Under the pieces are notes generated by a model that did not search any database, was not told the origin of the DNA, and saw only the letters and a list, made by a program, of their open reading frames with translations. Of a stretch of DNA of 64,000 bases, positions 51,458 to 61,700 are shown one piece after another (position 1 is the stretch's first letter; each line of letters starts with the position of its first letter). The stretch is taken from positions 154,577-218,576 of the forward strand of contig QNGE01000837.1 in assembly GCA_008508345.1 (NCBI GenBank), given 5' to 3'. The position numbers and the translations under genes are program-made. The stretch comes from Paragonimus westermani (Eukaryota > Platyhelminthes > Trematoda > Plagiorchiida > Troglotrematidae).

Positions 51458-51688
51458 AGCACTCAAAATAGTCCAATGTTTTCTGATACACAGAAATAGT
51501 GTTTTCTTTGCACTGGCATACAGATATGTCTTTTGAGTGATGCACCTGTTCGTTAATCTCACCAGCATGTTTGGGCCAGGTAGTCGATTGCGATGTCTCA
51601 GTGAAATGCATTGGATTCAGAGGCTGACAGACGGCATTTTTTGAACGACAAAATGAAGTTTTCTCATCGCACGGAAATCCAATGTCGA
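51458..51688 (-). CDS. Exon 5: third EB-like six-Cys module with a long insert
   Basis: The acceptor CCCCCATTCTATAG and donor TGCT|GTGAGT enclose 231 nt, exactly 77 codons, phase 1 at both ends. The module begins GFPCDEKTSFCRSKNAVC and ends with SVCQCKEN and FEC: C-x6-C-x6-C-x37-C-x1-C-x17-C. The 37-residue stretch between the third and fourth cysteines is polar (Thr, Ser, His) and looks like a flexible insert. The frame is open throughout, and no other frame on this strand gives a cysteine pattern. Confidence 0.6.
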
Positions 51689-53039
51689 CTATAGAATGGG
51701 GGCAAAGCTCGAAGTGAAATTAAGGAGTTAAAAGTGGAGTTTGCAGAGTATTACAAGAGAAGTCTGGTATAATTCCTGAAGAATGGTTACTTGTGAAATT
51801 TATTAGGTTTGCGTAAGGGATGGATACAACCTCGTTTTTGTTGCCAAGGCGGTTTACCACAATTTTTGAACTTAACGCATGACGTTAATCGTAACATGCA
51901 GGATAGATACATGCAAAGGAACAAGTCTATTCTTGTTCCCTCTAGATTTCCACAGGTCTAAAAGTATTACCTTGGAAACTATAGCTTGTACAGGGTAGAA
52001 TAAAAAAACGCGTTCTACAGTCATCTATGGAAAATCGACTTTTTAATTACCGTCTAAGACAGGACGTGAAATTTTTCATTTGTCTACACAAATGTGCACA
52101 ATGAGTGAACATATATTTGGTCAACAGTTATGTCCTTGTTTACAAATGGCTGTTCATTATTAAGGCATTTTCGGGTGAATAGACAAACATGTTGCATAAA
52201 CTGCTCTAAGAACTCGACAATTCCGGTCACTGATATGGTAGCAGAACTAACAGGCGGCTCCAGTGTGTTGCAACTGACTGCTGTATTTTTGCTTTTGGTT
52301 GGGGAAATTTTAGTACTCTAACTCTGGGGTCAGTTCATGAGTGCAACTGAACACTTTGGTCTCCTGTTGTTTATCGCGCCCACATATAACTACTATGCGT
52401 TCGGTCATTTCAACTGGAACATTTCCATGCCATCTACAGGGTTATTTAAACTGTTGTCCTCAAAGAAACCTTTGGAATGTAACATGACCGAATGTTGATA
52501 AGAAACATGCATCACATTGTGTGAATCTTGGAGTCGAATCATTTTAAACATATATATAATGCACTTGGTCCTAAAGAGGTTAAACAGCCACCACCAGCAA
52601 CGTTGAGATCCAATAATTGTTGAAGCACATCGTCCATTTTGACAGATATGTGATAAGTTCATCGGTGAACTGGTATTATTTATTGTAGTGACGGTAACAT
52701 GTTGAACCGTAAATTACCGTGTAGCAATTTCCAAACTCACGAAGTGTTTATTATCTCAGAATTGAGATGTTATCTTACAATAAATTGCCTTGAAAACTAT
52801 GCCAAGTGAATAAAAAATGTTTCAAAAGTACAGATTAAGCGGAAAAGGAATTTTAGATTTAAGCAGTTTGTTCAAATAACCCAATTCTTCTTAGTGTTCC
52901 AGCAACACAATATTTAGATCTAAATGTGAGAAAATGTTACTCTGTTTACATAAAACTCAAGAGCTTTTATATATGCCGGCTTATACACCTGGCTAATATA
53001 TGGCTTTCGAGCTACAGTATAATAACATATAGTGCTTAC

Positions 53040-53140
53040 CCAGTTCTCCGGAGCAAATATTGGATGTCCAATTTTGTGTTTTAATTCTTGTAAATCTGCC
53101 TATTCCTGGGCAGACACAACCAACACGGTTTTGATTGTGT
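53040..53140 (-). CDS. Exon 4: second half of the EGF-like module
   Basis: A 101-nt exon, phase 2 in and phase 1 out. The acceptor is CTTGACTTCAG and the donor CTGG|GTAAGC. It carries the C-x-C signature (RVGCVCPGIGRF) and the closing cysteine (NWTSNIC) 18 residues later, with NWT a possible N-glycosylation site. Joined to exon 3 the module is C-x2-C-x6-C-x21-C-x1-C-x18-C, the same start and end pattern as exon 6. The intron inside the module is unusual compared with its one-exon neighbours. Confidence 0.55.
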
Positions 53141-55262
53141 CTGAAGTCAAGGAAGGTCATAGTAATAGCGATGTACATGTTATAAAAAAACAAGTTCATT
53201 GCAAATTTTGAATAATACACTGTACAAGAAATAGCAGACCTTGTCCCTTAAAAAATGCATGAGATTCGTAAAAATCTGCTCTTGTGCGGTTGGCGCAATA
53301 TTTTAATCAAATGTAATCAGTTGTTTCCAGTGAAGTACTCACAGTAGAATGCAGCGCATCCAAAACTGTTGTAATTTTTGTGCAGCTGATAAACGAAACC
53401 CGCATATGTACTAAGAAAGCATGCATCGTCAAAGCAGATTTCGTACGCGGCAAACGGTGAACATTGACCAAGGAGAGATCAACTGTGAAAGGTTTAGCTG
53501 ACTTGGGCCTAGTGAGCTGTATAACTTGCTAGATTCTGCCAATAGTATTGCTTTCTAAGAATGTGATCTAAACGAAGAGTAACTGTAAAAATGCTAATTT
53601 TTCCATACATTCATATCACGACGATATAATTAGGGCATTGGCGGTCTGAAACATTTTATAGGCAATATGTTTATGGTGTTTACTCGTTTTTAGATGATGA
53701 ACAACACCTATTTCTATTTGGTTGGTGTACACGTTTACTGGGTCAAATAAAGTAATCACGGCTTATCAGAAAGAGTGTCATATTAGAGAATTTGTCGAGG
53801 TGGACCTACGCAATCTTCTCATATACCTACATAGTCAAGCCTCCTGAGCGCTCTGATTTTGTGTACTTGACCGGGACTCTTCGTAGTACTACTAATCTCG
53901 ATCCTAGAATATTATGAAGAATACGCAAATGTTGTCGTTTGGAATTTCTCGATAATACAAGAAAACTCATTTATATGTGCATGATTCAATCGGTTAGCAA
54001 ACGGATATGGTGTAGCTTATGAATGTTACATCGTAAGCACAATCTCTATCATTCAGTAGCTACCAAATTTGGTTTATTTTTCTCTGCTGTTGAGGTGCGG
54101 GAAAACTCGACGAGCTGTTTCAACATAAGAACTGTGAGGGTTCTAGTAAGCTTTTTTCACGAAGTTCGAAAATGTATTGTAAAAGCAAGGTTACGGTGCT
54201 CCACAAAATTTGGTGATATATAGCAGTTTTATCATATGACAAGCAGTTGTGGAAAGTACCCTAGTAACTGGGCCCTCTGACAAACCTTACAGTATGGGAC
54301 ATTGCGATATATTGCCATTCATACGCACTTGCAGTATAGACCAGTCATTAGGCAAAAATTTGGACCTGGCTAGGTAAAGCATGCCGGGACCTTGAGGCAC
54401 AGGTGTATTATAGGCTGGGTTTTTGGAAAAGCTTGATATTACAAATCAGACAATTTATAAAGAAAATAGGAGGTCCGCTGTCAGCAAACATATGCACCTT
54501 CAGAGTAAACACTCCAACCCAGTGTGAAGGCGTGAATCATCCGATATGCTTACAGATAACCATCGCATTATAGTGAACTCAGATTGAAAAGTTCAGGATC
54601 AAGAGTGTAACATGATTTAATTAAGTGGTCAGTTTCATATTGTCCAGGCATTGGTCATTTTAACTAAATTCAGAGAAAAAGCAAACTGACAACACATCAG
54701 CCCACATTTAAATTCGCCGCCAAATACCTTTTCAAAATGAATAATGATGACCAGCAAAACGGAAACGTTGGTCTGTACAGTAGAAAGAAGGATAATTTTT
54801 GCAAAAATGACTTTCAGTCAGTCGACCTGAGTGTCGGTATGACTGTTAAACATTGAGGCTACTTATGTCTCCCTGAATATAAAGTGTGCAAACCGTTTCC
54901 TATATTCAGCTAACTAAATAAGTATCGAGTATCTTTCATCGGTTCATATCACTTTGTTTGAAAGGTTTACGACTGAAGGAAGTTGCACGTGTTAGTCACC
55001 GACTCCAGGCAACTCGGTCACTTAATTATTCAGTGGGTCAGTTCATATAAAACTCTTTCATTCGTGTGCAGGAACAATAAGTCGAGCCCCTCAGAAGAAC
55101 AGTGAAACGTTTGTTGAAAATTATTAGTTGACCATAAAACGACCTTGTTAACCATGCTGTATTTTGCTAGTTATGTAATCACATTAACCAAATACTGGCC
55201 AGAGTTTACGCAATACTGAAAAGAACCGAACAAGGAAACAAAAAATTGTGCATATAACTCAC

Positions 55263-55368
55263 CTTAATTCATTTGCAAATAGCTCATGTTTTTCGTATAA
55301 AAAGCAGACTCCCCCAAGTTGCCGACAAGTTTCACACACCGCATCACGAGTGTATTCAATGCGATTTC
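55263..55368 (-). CDS. Exon 3: first half of an EGF-like module
   Basis: A 106-nt exon, phase 1 in and phase 2 out. The acceptor is TTTCCTTAAG and the donor TTAAG|GTGAGT. It holds the first three cysteines of a module (VCETCRQLGGVC, C-x2-C-x6-C) but not the C-x-C half, which is supplied by exon 4. The phase-2 end fits exon 4's phase-2 start and creates an arginine codon at the join. On its own the exon would be easy to miss; the match with exon 4 is the evidence. Confidence 0.5.
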
Positions 55369-56200
55369 CTTAAGGAAATTATTCAAAAGATTCTCAAGTA
55401 GAATAGCAGTATAAACGGCTTAGATTTTTTCTTGGTAAAATAACTTCTAGAGGAACAGAATCGGATTGCGAGAGTTGAGCAGTAGCAACCGTGACAATTA
55501 GACAGGTAGTGATAACTATTCTGTCTAACTGGTCACACAACGCCTTCGGTACACGATTAGTTATCTGCCCAGCCGACGGTTTCGCGACCACTAATCAAAG
55601 CAGAAGCAGTTTTCATTTAAAAATTTTAGTGCAGACAGTTTTCTATTTAGAAACAGTTAATTTAAGATCCGACTACAAATAACAAAAAATGAGGCGACCT
55701 AGATTCTTTTATGTTTGACCAAGAAATAATCGTTTGAAAACAGCTTGATTCGTTAGTATTTACTCTGCACATAAAAACAACAGATTTTGTGCAACAGCAG
55801 TGACCTAATCTTGTCGGTCAGTATAATTATGATAATGAACAGTAACAACACAAATGATTCTGTCTAAACTGATAGGTGTTATTCGCCATTGTCCTAAAAT
55901 TGGTAAAGACTAATTATTACGATTATTTGTCACTTGCAGTTTGCAGTTCCGATCATCTGGTAATTAAGAGATGCTTTGGTTTTCGACAGGCCACGGCTAT
56001 GAATTAACTTGATAAGCTGAATGAAAGCAAGATATATCTTTTTTAACGTGACCTCAGTAATCATTAATAGAACAGACCAGGTGCAAATACTAAACTCCTC
56101 ACCAACATGGTATATAAAATACACCAAGGATGATACTACCAACTCGTTTTAATGTCAAACTTAAAAGCGCATCTGTAAGGTTTGAATTCGTTAAACTTAC

Positions 56201-56329
56201 GGCAAGCATGTAGCTGTGGCACATAGGTGGTGCTTCCAGGGCAAGAACAGTAACCGGCTCCGGGATGACAACTACTCCGGTTTACATGCACACAGTCACG
56301 ATCCACACGACATTTCAAATCGGTCAGCA
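56201..56329 (-). CDS. Exon 2: second six-Cys EB/EGF-like module
   Basis: A strong acceptor (CACTTTCCCTAG) and a near-consensus donor (GCC|GTAAGT) bound 129 nt, exactly 43 codons, phase 1 at both ends. The module reads LKCRVDRDCVHVNRSSCHPG, then YCSC and a final cysteine in LHACR: C-x5-C-x7-C-x6-C-x1-C-x12-C. NRS is a possible N-glycosylation site. The 1-1 symmetry allows the exon to be duplicated or skipped without a frame change. The spacing matches exon 1 closely, so the two are probably duplicates of one module type. Confidence 0.65.
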
Positions 56330-58480
56330 CTAGGGAAAGTGGACAAAATGAGCTAGCAGACAAGACACAGATGTGACTGGGTCATTGAATTCGCATTAAT
56401 TGGAAGTGCGCGCACGTATTTTGGAGTTGTGGTAACAATATTTGGACGGGTTATTACTGCTTCTATTAAATCACGCATTTACAGTAAAAAAATTACTCGA
56501 ACACCAGGTGATGAGCTTCATGCGCACTACAGTCTGAGTGGTTGTTGATTAAACGTCAGTATTAGTAAAATGTCATTATTACCTGGTCACTCGTAGAACC
56601 AATGATCTGAATGTCATAGAGACGTTGCTGTCAAACTTACTGAACAGAACACATCTTGGAATTATTGTTGCGCACGATGACGGAACTACTGATCGTAACA
56701 GAATGTATGAACAAGGACCTGAACTCACAAATTGTCTTGTGCCTTGTGAAGATGTGAAGCTTAGTTTGCACCTCAGCATTTCAATTGATGTTTCGCTCCA
56801 TAAAGAATCTAAAACTGACCGCCTCCCGCGAATTGTCTTTGGCATGCACTGACAGTTTAATTCTTTGAGTGGAAACATTTGCTGGCTGACATGAAACTGA
56901 CCACTTTCACGTCGTCACTGTGACTACCAGATGTGAAGATTTATTTTGTCACCCTTAAGTGCGTACGCTGTGTACCTGTATGATATAGATGAAAGGATCG
57001 TCTACCCTTTTCCACTTATACGTGTTTGTTTTGCCTAAGGTTTCGTAGGCCAACACAAACCCACTTCAAAGATATATATTCAAGAAACCTTGAGCAAAAA
57101 TATCTGGTTAATAATTTTTCGGCTTTCGTTTCAATAGGACGGTATAATTCACCATATTTGTACAACTATTCGAAAAAGATTTCTAGAATTCAGCAGCAAC
57201 CTCATCGTCATTATTCACCAGACTATTCCAAATGGATGAAAAATCAGGTGACTGAAATTCTTCGTGAAATAGTTTCTTCCAATCAAATACTGACAGTTTA
57301 TCCTTAAGATCAAACTCTTACTAATATTAGTACATACATACTCAGTTGATTTTTTAATCCTCACAGTTTAGCGGCGACGACAACAAAAAGTGAATTTTTA
57401 CTTTGAAAGCAATTTGCACTTAATGCTCCACGCATTTCACGGAATAGTTTGTCAAATACGTTGAAGTCAGTTCGTAAGCCAGATCATGCGCATGCCGTGT
57501 TCTTCTTAACTACCACGGCGTGAACATCCTGAACCGGCTCCAAAAGAGTTCACAGTAATGGATGGATAGAAAATAATAATTAAAATAAAAAAGTCTGTTC
57601 ACGCCAGCCAAAACGCAGGTCGCAAAATTTAGCTCTACTGAAACTTTCGCTAACACGATATGTATCAGTTAGTACCACTCCCGTATTCAAGCAACGAAGA
57701 TACTTCACACTTATAACCCTAATCAATTACCTCAAAAAAGAGCCACAATTTTCGACATTAATCACGGATCTCACTATATGTCATCTAACTTGCTTGGTAC
57801 GTTCACCATATGTCTGATTTACCTTAGTGACGTACCGATTTATTCGTTTCTTACAAAGAAAATGTCCAACATTCAAATAATATATGTACACATATGTGCA
57901 AAATGACTGAAAGTCGAGATGATTCATCTTGTTTATTTGACTGATTGCAGCGAAAATAAAGTGCTCAAGGTTTTTCAGACTGGTTCTCCAAATTATGCTC
58001 AGTTATTTCCACTATCTCCAGCTAAGGAGGTGGTCGCATATCCTTGGAATCTCAAGCAGGGAAGAAGCGTAATCTCAGCAAATACTGAACTGTCAGTGAT
58101 TAGAAAGATCGGATATAATGTAAATCTTTTGAGCTACTGAACAATGTTCAGTGGGAGTAAAAGTTATGCTGTATCTACTAGCTGCCCTTATTCAACGGTC
58201 AGTTTGAACGCAATAATTTTAGTACAACCATTACATTGTGCATAAATCAGATCCAATTTTGGAACTTTATTAGATGTCCTTTTTTGCAACACTATAACAC
58301 ACACCGTATGATAAATCTGTTTTGTCAAAAGTCCATCTATTTTGTTAACTCACTGGTAAAAAATGTTGAAACGACCTTGTATCTCAATTTTTAGATGTAA
58401 TCATTTTCGTCCATGAGATGAACTTATTTAGCATAAGCAACAGCACTGTGACATGGAGTTAAGTTTTGTATGGAACTCAC

Positions 58481-58715
58481 GCGTCTTGCATGTAACTCTA
58501 CCATTTTCACGAATTGCCACGAAATCTTTACGACAAAAACACTCGTTTTTCAGCTTATTGCAGATACTATTTTCCACCTGGCGGGAACAGAACTCATCAT
58601 CGTAAGCCGCGCACGCGCCTGCGTACACCAAGTGTTCATTTGCGCAGATTGATCGGATTAAAGCAGGGGAAAGTAGGAAACAAATTATATGCAGAAATTT
58701 ATCTGAGCAAAACAT
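58481..58715 (-). CDS. Exon 1: signal peptide and first six-Cys module
   Basis: The frame opens with ATG at 58715 and a typical secretion signal: one lysine, then a hydrophobic core (FLHIICFLLSPALI), and a plausible cleavage after SICA (about residue 25). The mature part carries six cysteines spaced C-x7-C-x8-C-x6-C-x1-C-x14-C, an EB/EGF-like pattern. The donor is GC|GTGAGT, leaving phase 1. An alternative is an internal exon starting at 58618 after a CAG, also phase 1 and 46 codons long, in which case the gene would begin further upstream. I prefer the signal-peptide reading because no strong pyrimidine tract lies next to that CAG. The ATG context is not a good Kozak match. Confidence 0.55.
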
Positions 58716-61700
58716 TCACTTCTTGCTCTGAGTCGATTCACTAAAACGCACAGTTAGGTGATTTTATGCTGACGGAAAACATTACTTATCATCATGGCTG
58801 TCATGGGCACAGAAGCCAATCAGATTTGAGTAAGCTATGAGTTCAAGCTCCCATTGGCTAATTCACTGACGGTGTTGCTTGTGTACTCCATAGATATACA
58901 GAACAATGATAAACAACTTACCGTGCAAACCAGTTTACAGCAAGGATGAGATGGTAGTTATTACTGGTGCTGCCAGATCTCAATTACATAACTGAAGAAA
59001 CGCAACGTAATTTTTTAGACATTTGTTCAAAATATCTCTAGAGCGTAATGCAATATTCACTGCAGACGATGCAAAGAAAAACATGCGCTGCCCCTGGCAA
59101 TCTGCTTTGTGTAACAAGCGCCCAGCAAGTTTGAAGTGTCGCGTTCAGTATCGGGATAATTCACTAACCTGCCATTGAAATATTTTCGCCTCAACCGATA
59201 ACGCAATGTTTGTGAAACTTAAGACGGCGCGTTAATAAGCCAACATATTTAGTGGAGTACAAAAGAAATTACAGCCGTGAACTTGTATATTTGGGTACTT
59301 TTGTATCCTTTTTACTTGTCACACCTCATATACGCTGTAACTGACAGGTAATTTCTAACTTGGATTGCAGATGGGCGTGTATCGATTTTATGCAAATAAA
59401 ACCGTTTAGAAATAGGTTGTAATCGCTCTATCGTTACAACCTGTAACGCCGCTGTGGTCAGTATTATCAACCTGGTTGGGTGTTTTCAGCACTGGATACC
59501 CGAAACCTACGGATAAATATGTAATGAAGTTACTTTTGACAACTGCCTACCAGAATAAGCGGTCATGGTCTAGGGGCTTGCAAGAATCCATTCAAACAAC
59601 TTCTTTTAGTTGTTGCTTCTCCTTTATACGTTGCAGTCTATTAGCGGTTCGTGAATGACAAAAATTTAAATATTCTCTACACCACTAAATGTGATCGAGG
59701 GACGTAGTGGCATGCACTTGATTGTGATAATCTGATATATCCTTTTGAGTTTATCATAAAACTTTAGTAAAACAAACAATAACACATCAATTAACCTATC
59801 ATACATCTTAATACTACTGAAGTGAACGAGGTCCTACAGTGTTTTAGGAGCGACGCTGAAAGTAACGAGAGTATCAAATGTACCGTAATATCACTTCCTG
59901 TTTCCAAGTAAACATATTAACTGAATATAAGAGTAACGTGGTTATCCTTGAAATAAATGTCTAGTTTTGGTTTTCTAAAATACATCGTCACCTATGAAAA
60001 CCATTGAAATACTTCACTGGAGCCACTGAGCTTCAGAATAATTTATGGAAACATTTTGGTGTAGACCAAAACAAGTAGTGATGTCTCGGTAATACCAATA
60101 ATATGAAACAGTAATATACCACAAGTATTATGAAAAATTCCAGCGCAGTATGTTTCGTTGTTTCATTTTAAAATAAGTTCTCGCGACTGCAGATATTCTG
60201 GCAGAAGATCCTAGATCTGGGTTCTTATTGACGAATTGTTGAGTTTTCAAATTATTTCATGTTACATTTGGACAGCTTGGTTGACGACACAAACCAGATC
60301 TGCGGTAATCAACATGACTGACTACCATCTGTGAAGCGTTACGTACGGCAATATCAATCGGGAAATCACCATTGATCTTCCCGTTTGTGAATATTCCTTA
60401 CTAGGTTTTTAGTAATTATGTTAATGAAATTTTTCATTTCCTCTTTGAACTTGACTGTGAATCATTTGATTGGTAGGTCATGTGTACCAGTTAACTCTGT
60501 CTTCTCACAGGCAGTTGAGCTCCTGTCAGGACTACTGTAGATCATTCTCCAATTTGCTGAATAACGTTTGTTGTAAGCCATCATATCTACTACAATAAAG
60601 TGAACCGCGTGAAGTGTATCTCATTTGTGAAGCGTTTCTATAACATCTACTCAAATGTCGCGTTGAAAATTGCATTTTTTGTTCAGTATTATTTTGAAAT
60701 TGAAAGTTTGTGCTTTTTGTGAAGCAGCCTGGATTCACGCATGTTTTTTCCTCGAAAGTCTCAAGAAAGAATATCTTAATTTGCTATGAAGAGGGTAAAG
60801 TGTACTACCACGAAATTCATGTGACCTTTCTCTTAATCTGCATCAAAACTGCGTGCATAGCGTAATGCATTTACTTTTCAGCCAACTACGACTTTTCTGT
60901 GAAAGTCATCATTTACCCCAAAAAATCGCCTTTCTTTACTGCGTTTTCACCACCATTCCCTACTATTAAGTTGTCTAAATGCCTTGTTGACGTTAGTGTT
61001 CAATTTCTGACAGTGAAACAAATGGTTGGCACTTTCAGTGTTGTGTGGCAACTAACCATTGTAGTGTCCTGGTTCATTACGCAACTAATATATATATATA
61101 TACGTGGGTCAGACTTGATTGCAGTTAATTCGTGGAAAACGTCATGGGCTCTCAAGTAAACAGTTTTGTACAACTCGTCAAATGTTCGCCTTATAGTCAG
61201 TTGCAGAAACCGATGAAACCGAAACCACTACGTTTCACACTGTGGAGCGTATAACGAAAAATGTACTGATACTTGTTTCCATATATCAGGCATCTCCAGT
61301 TCAAACAACACTACGAAGCTTGAATTTATTTCTGCCTCATATCATTCAAGAGGTTTTATCCAGTGGTATTTTACCAAACTTCGTTTTGGTGCATGAAATG
61401 TACTCCAGGATGTTCCAAATAGAAACCAAGGTTAACGGTAACGCAACTTTATGGATAAAACGCTTTTTAGTACAGCTCTGAAAAACAGCAGTACAAATCC
61501 CGGTTCATGCGAGCTTGTATGCTGCATGTACTCAACGTCACAAGTCTTTGACAGTGTCACTTTTAAAAAAATTCGGGTAGCAATGTAAAATACTGAGGTG
61601 GATAACAGTATTTTTAGCCCGTTTCATTCCTACACATCCTATCTTCGACGGGTTAATCCTTAATGTCTAGGCTGTCTAACTCCTAAGGTCCTTTTATCTC

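Larger units (their letters stand above)
21896..58715 (-). other. Gene span: putative modular type I membrane receptor, 12 exons
   Basis: This is a hand-built gene model on the minus strand. In transcript order the exons are 58715-58481, 56329-56201, 55368-55263, 53140-53040, 51688-51458, 49740-49570, 44406-43910, 42243-41995, 37481-37378, 36111-36013, 35857-35697 and 22959-21896. The joined length is 3,147 nt, an exact multiple of three (1,048 codons plus stop), and the splice phases match at every junction. The predicted order is signal peptide, five six-Cys modules, an unclassified 166-residue region, a TSP1-like exon, short juxtamembrane exons, one membrane helix (about residues 743-764) and a tail of about 284 residues. 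Introns range from 155 nt to 12.7 kb. The N-terminal half and the last exon are well supported. Exons 9 and 10 are the weakest. No kinase or other catalytic domain is seen. The role as a cell-surface receptor or adhesion protein is inferred. Confidence 0.55.

Noticed and set aside
53337..53478. Cysteine-rich minus-strand text (C-x8-C-x4-C and two more) with a GTGAGT donor
   Set aside because: An in-frame TGA follows the only acceptor, and it lies inside the intron between exons 3 and 4, which fit each other precisely.
56556..58140. Three plus-strand frames (56556-56852, 57026-57307, 57919-58140) that look exon-like
   Set aside because: Each runs to its own stop, no consistent splice chain was found, and frames of 70-100 codons are expected by chance in this much sequence.
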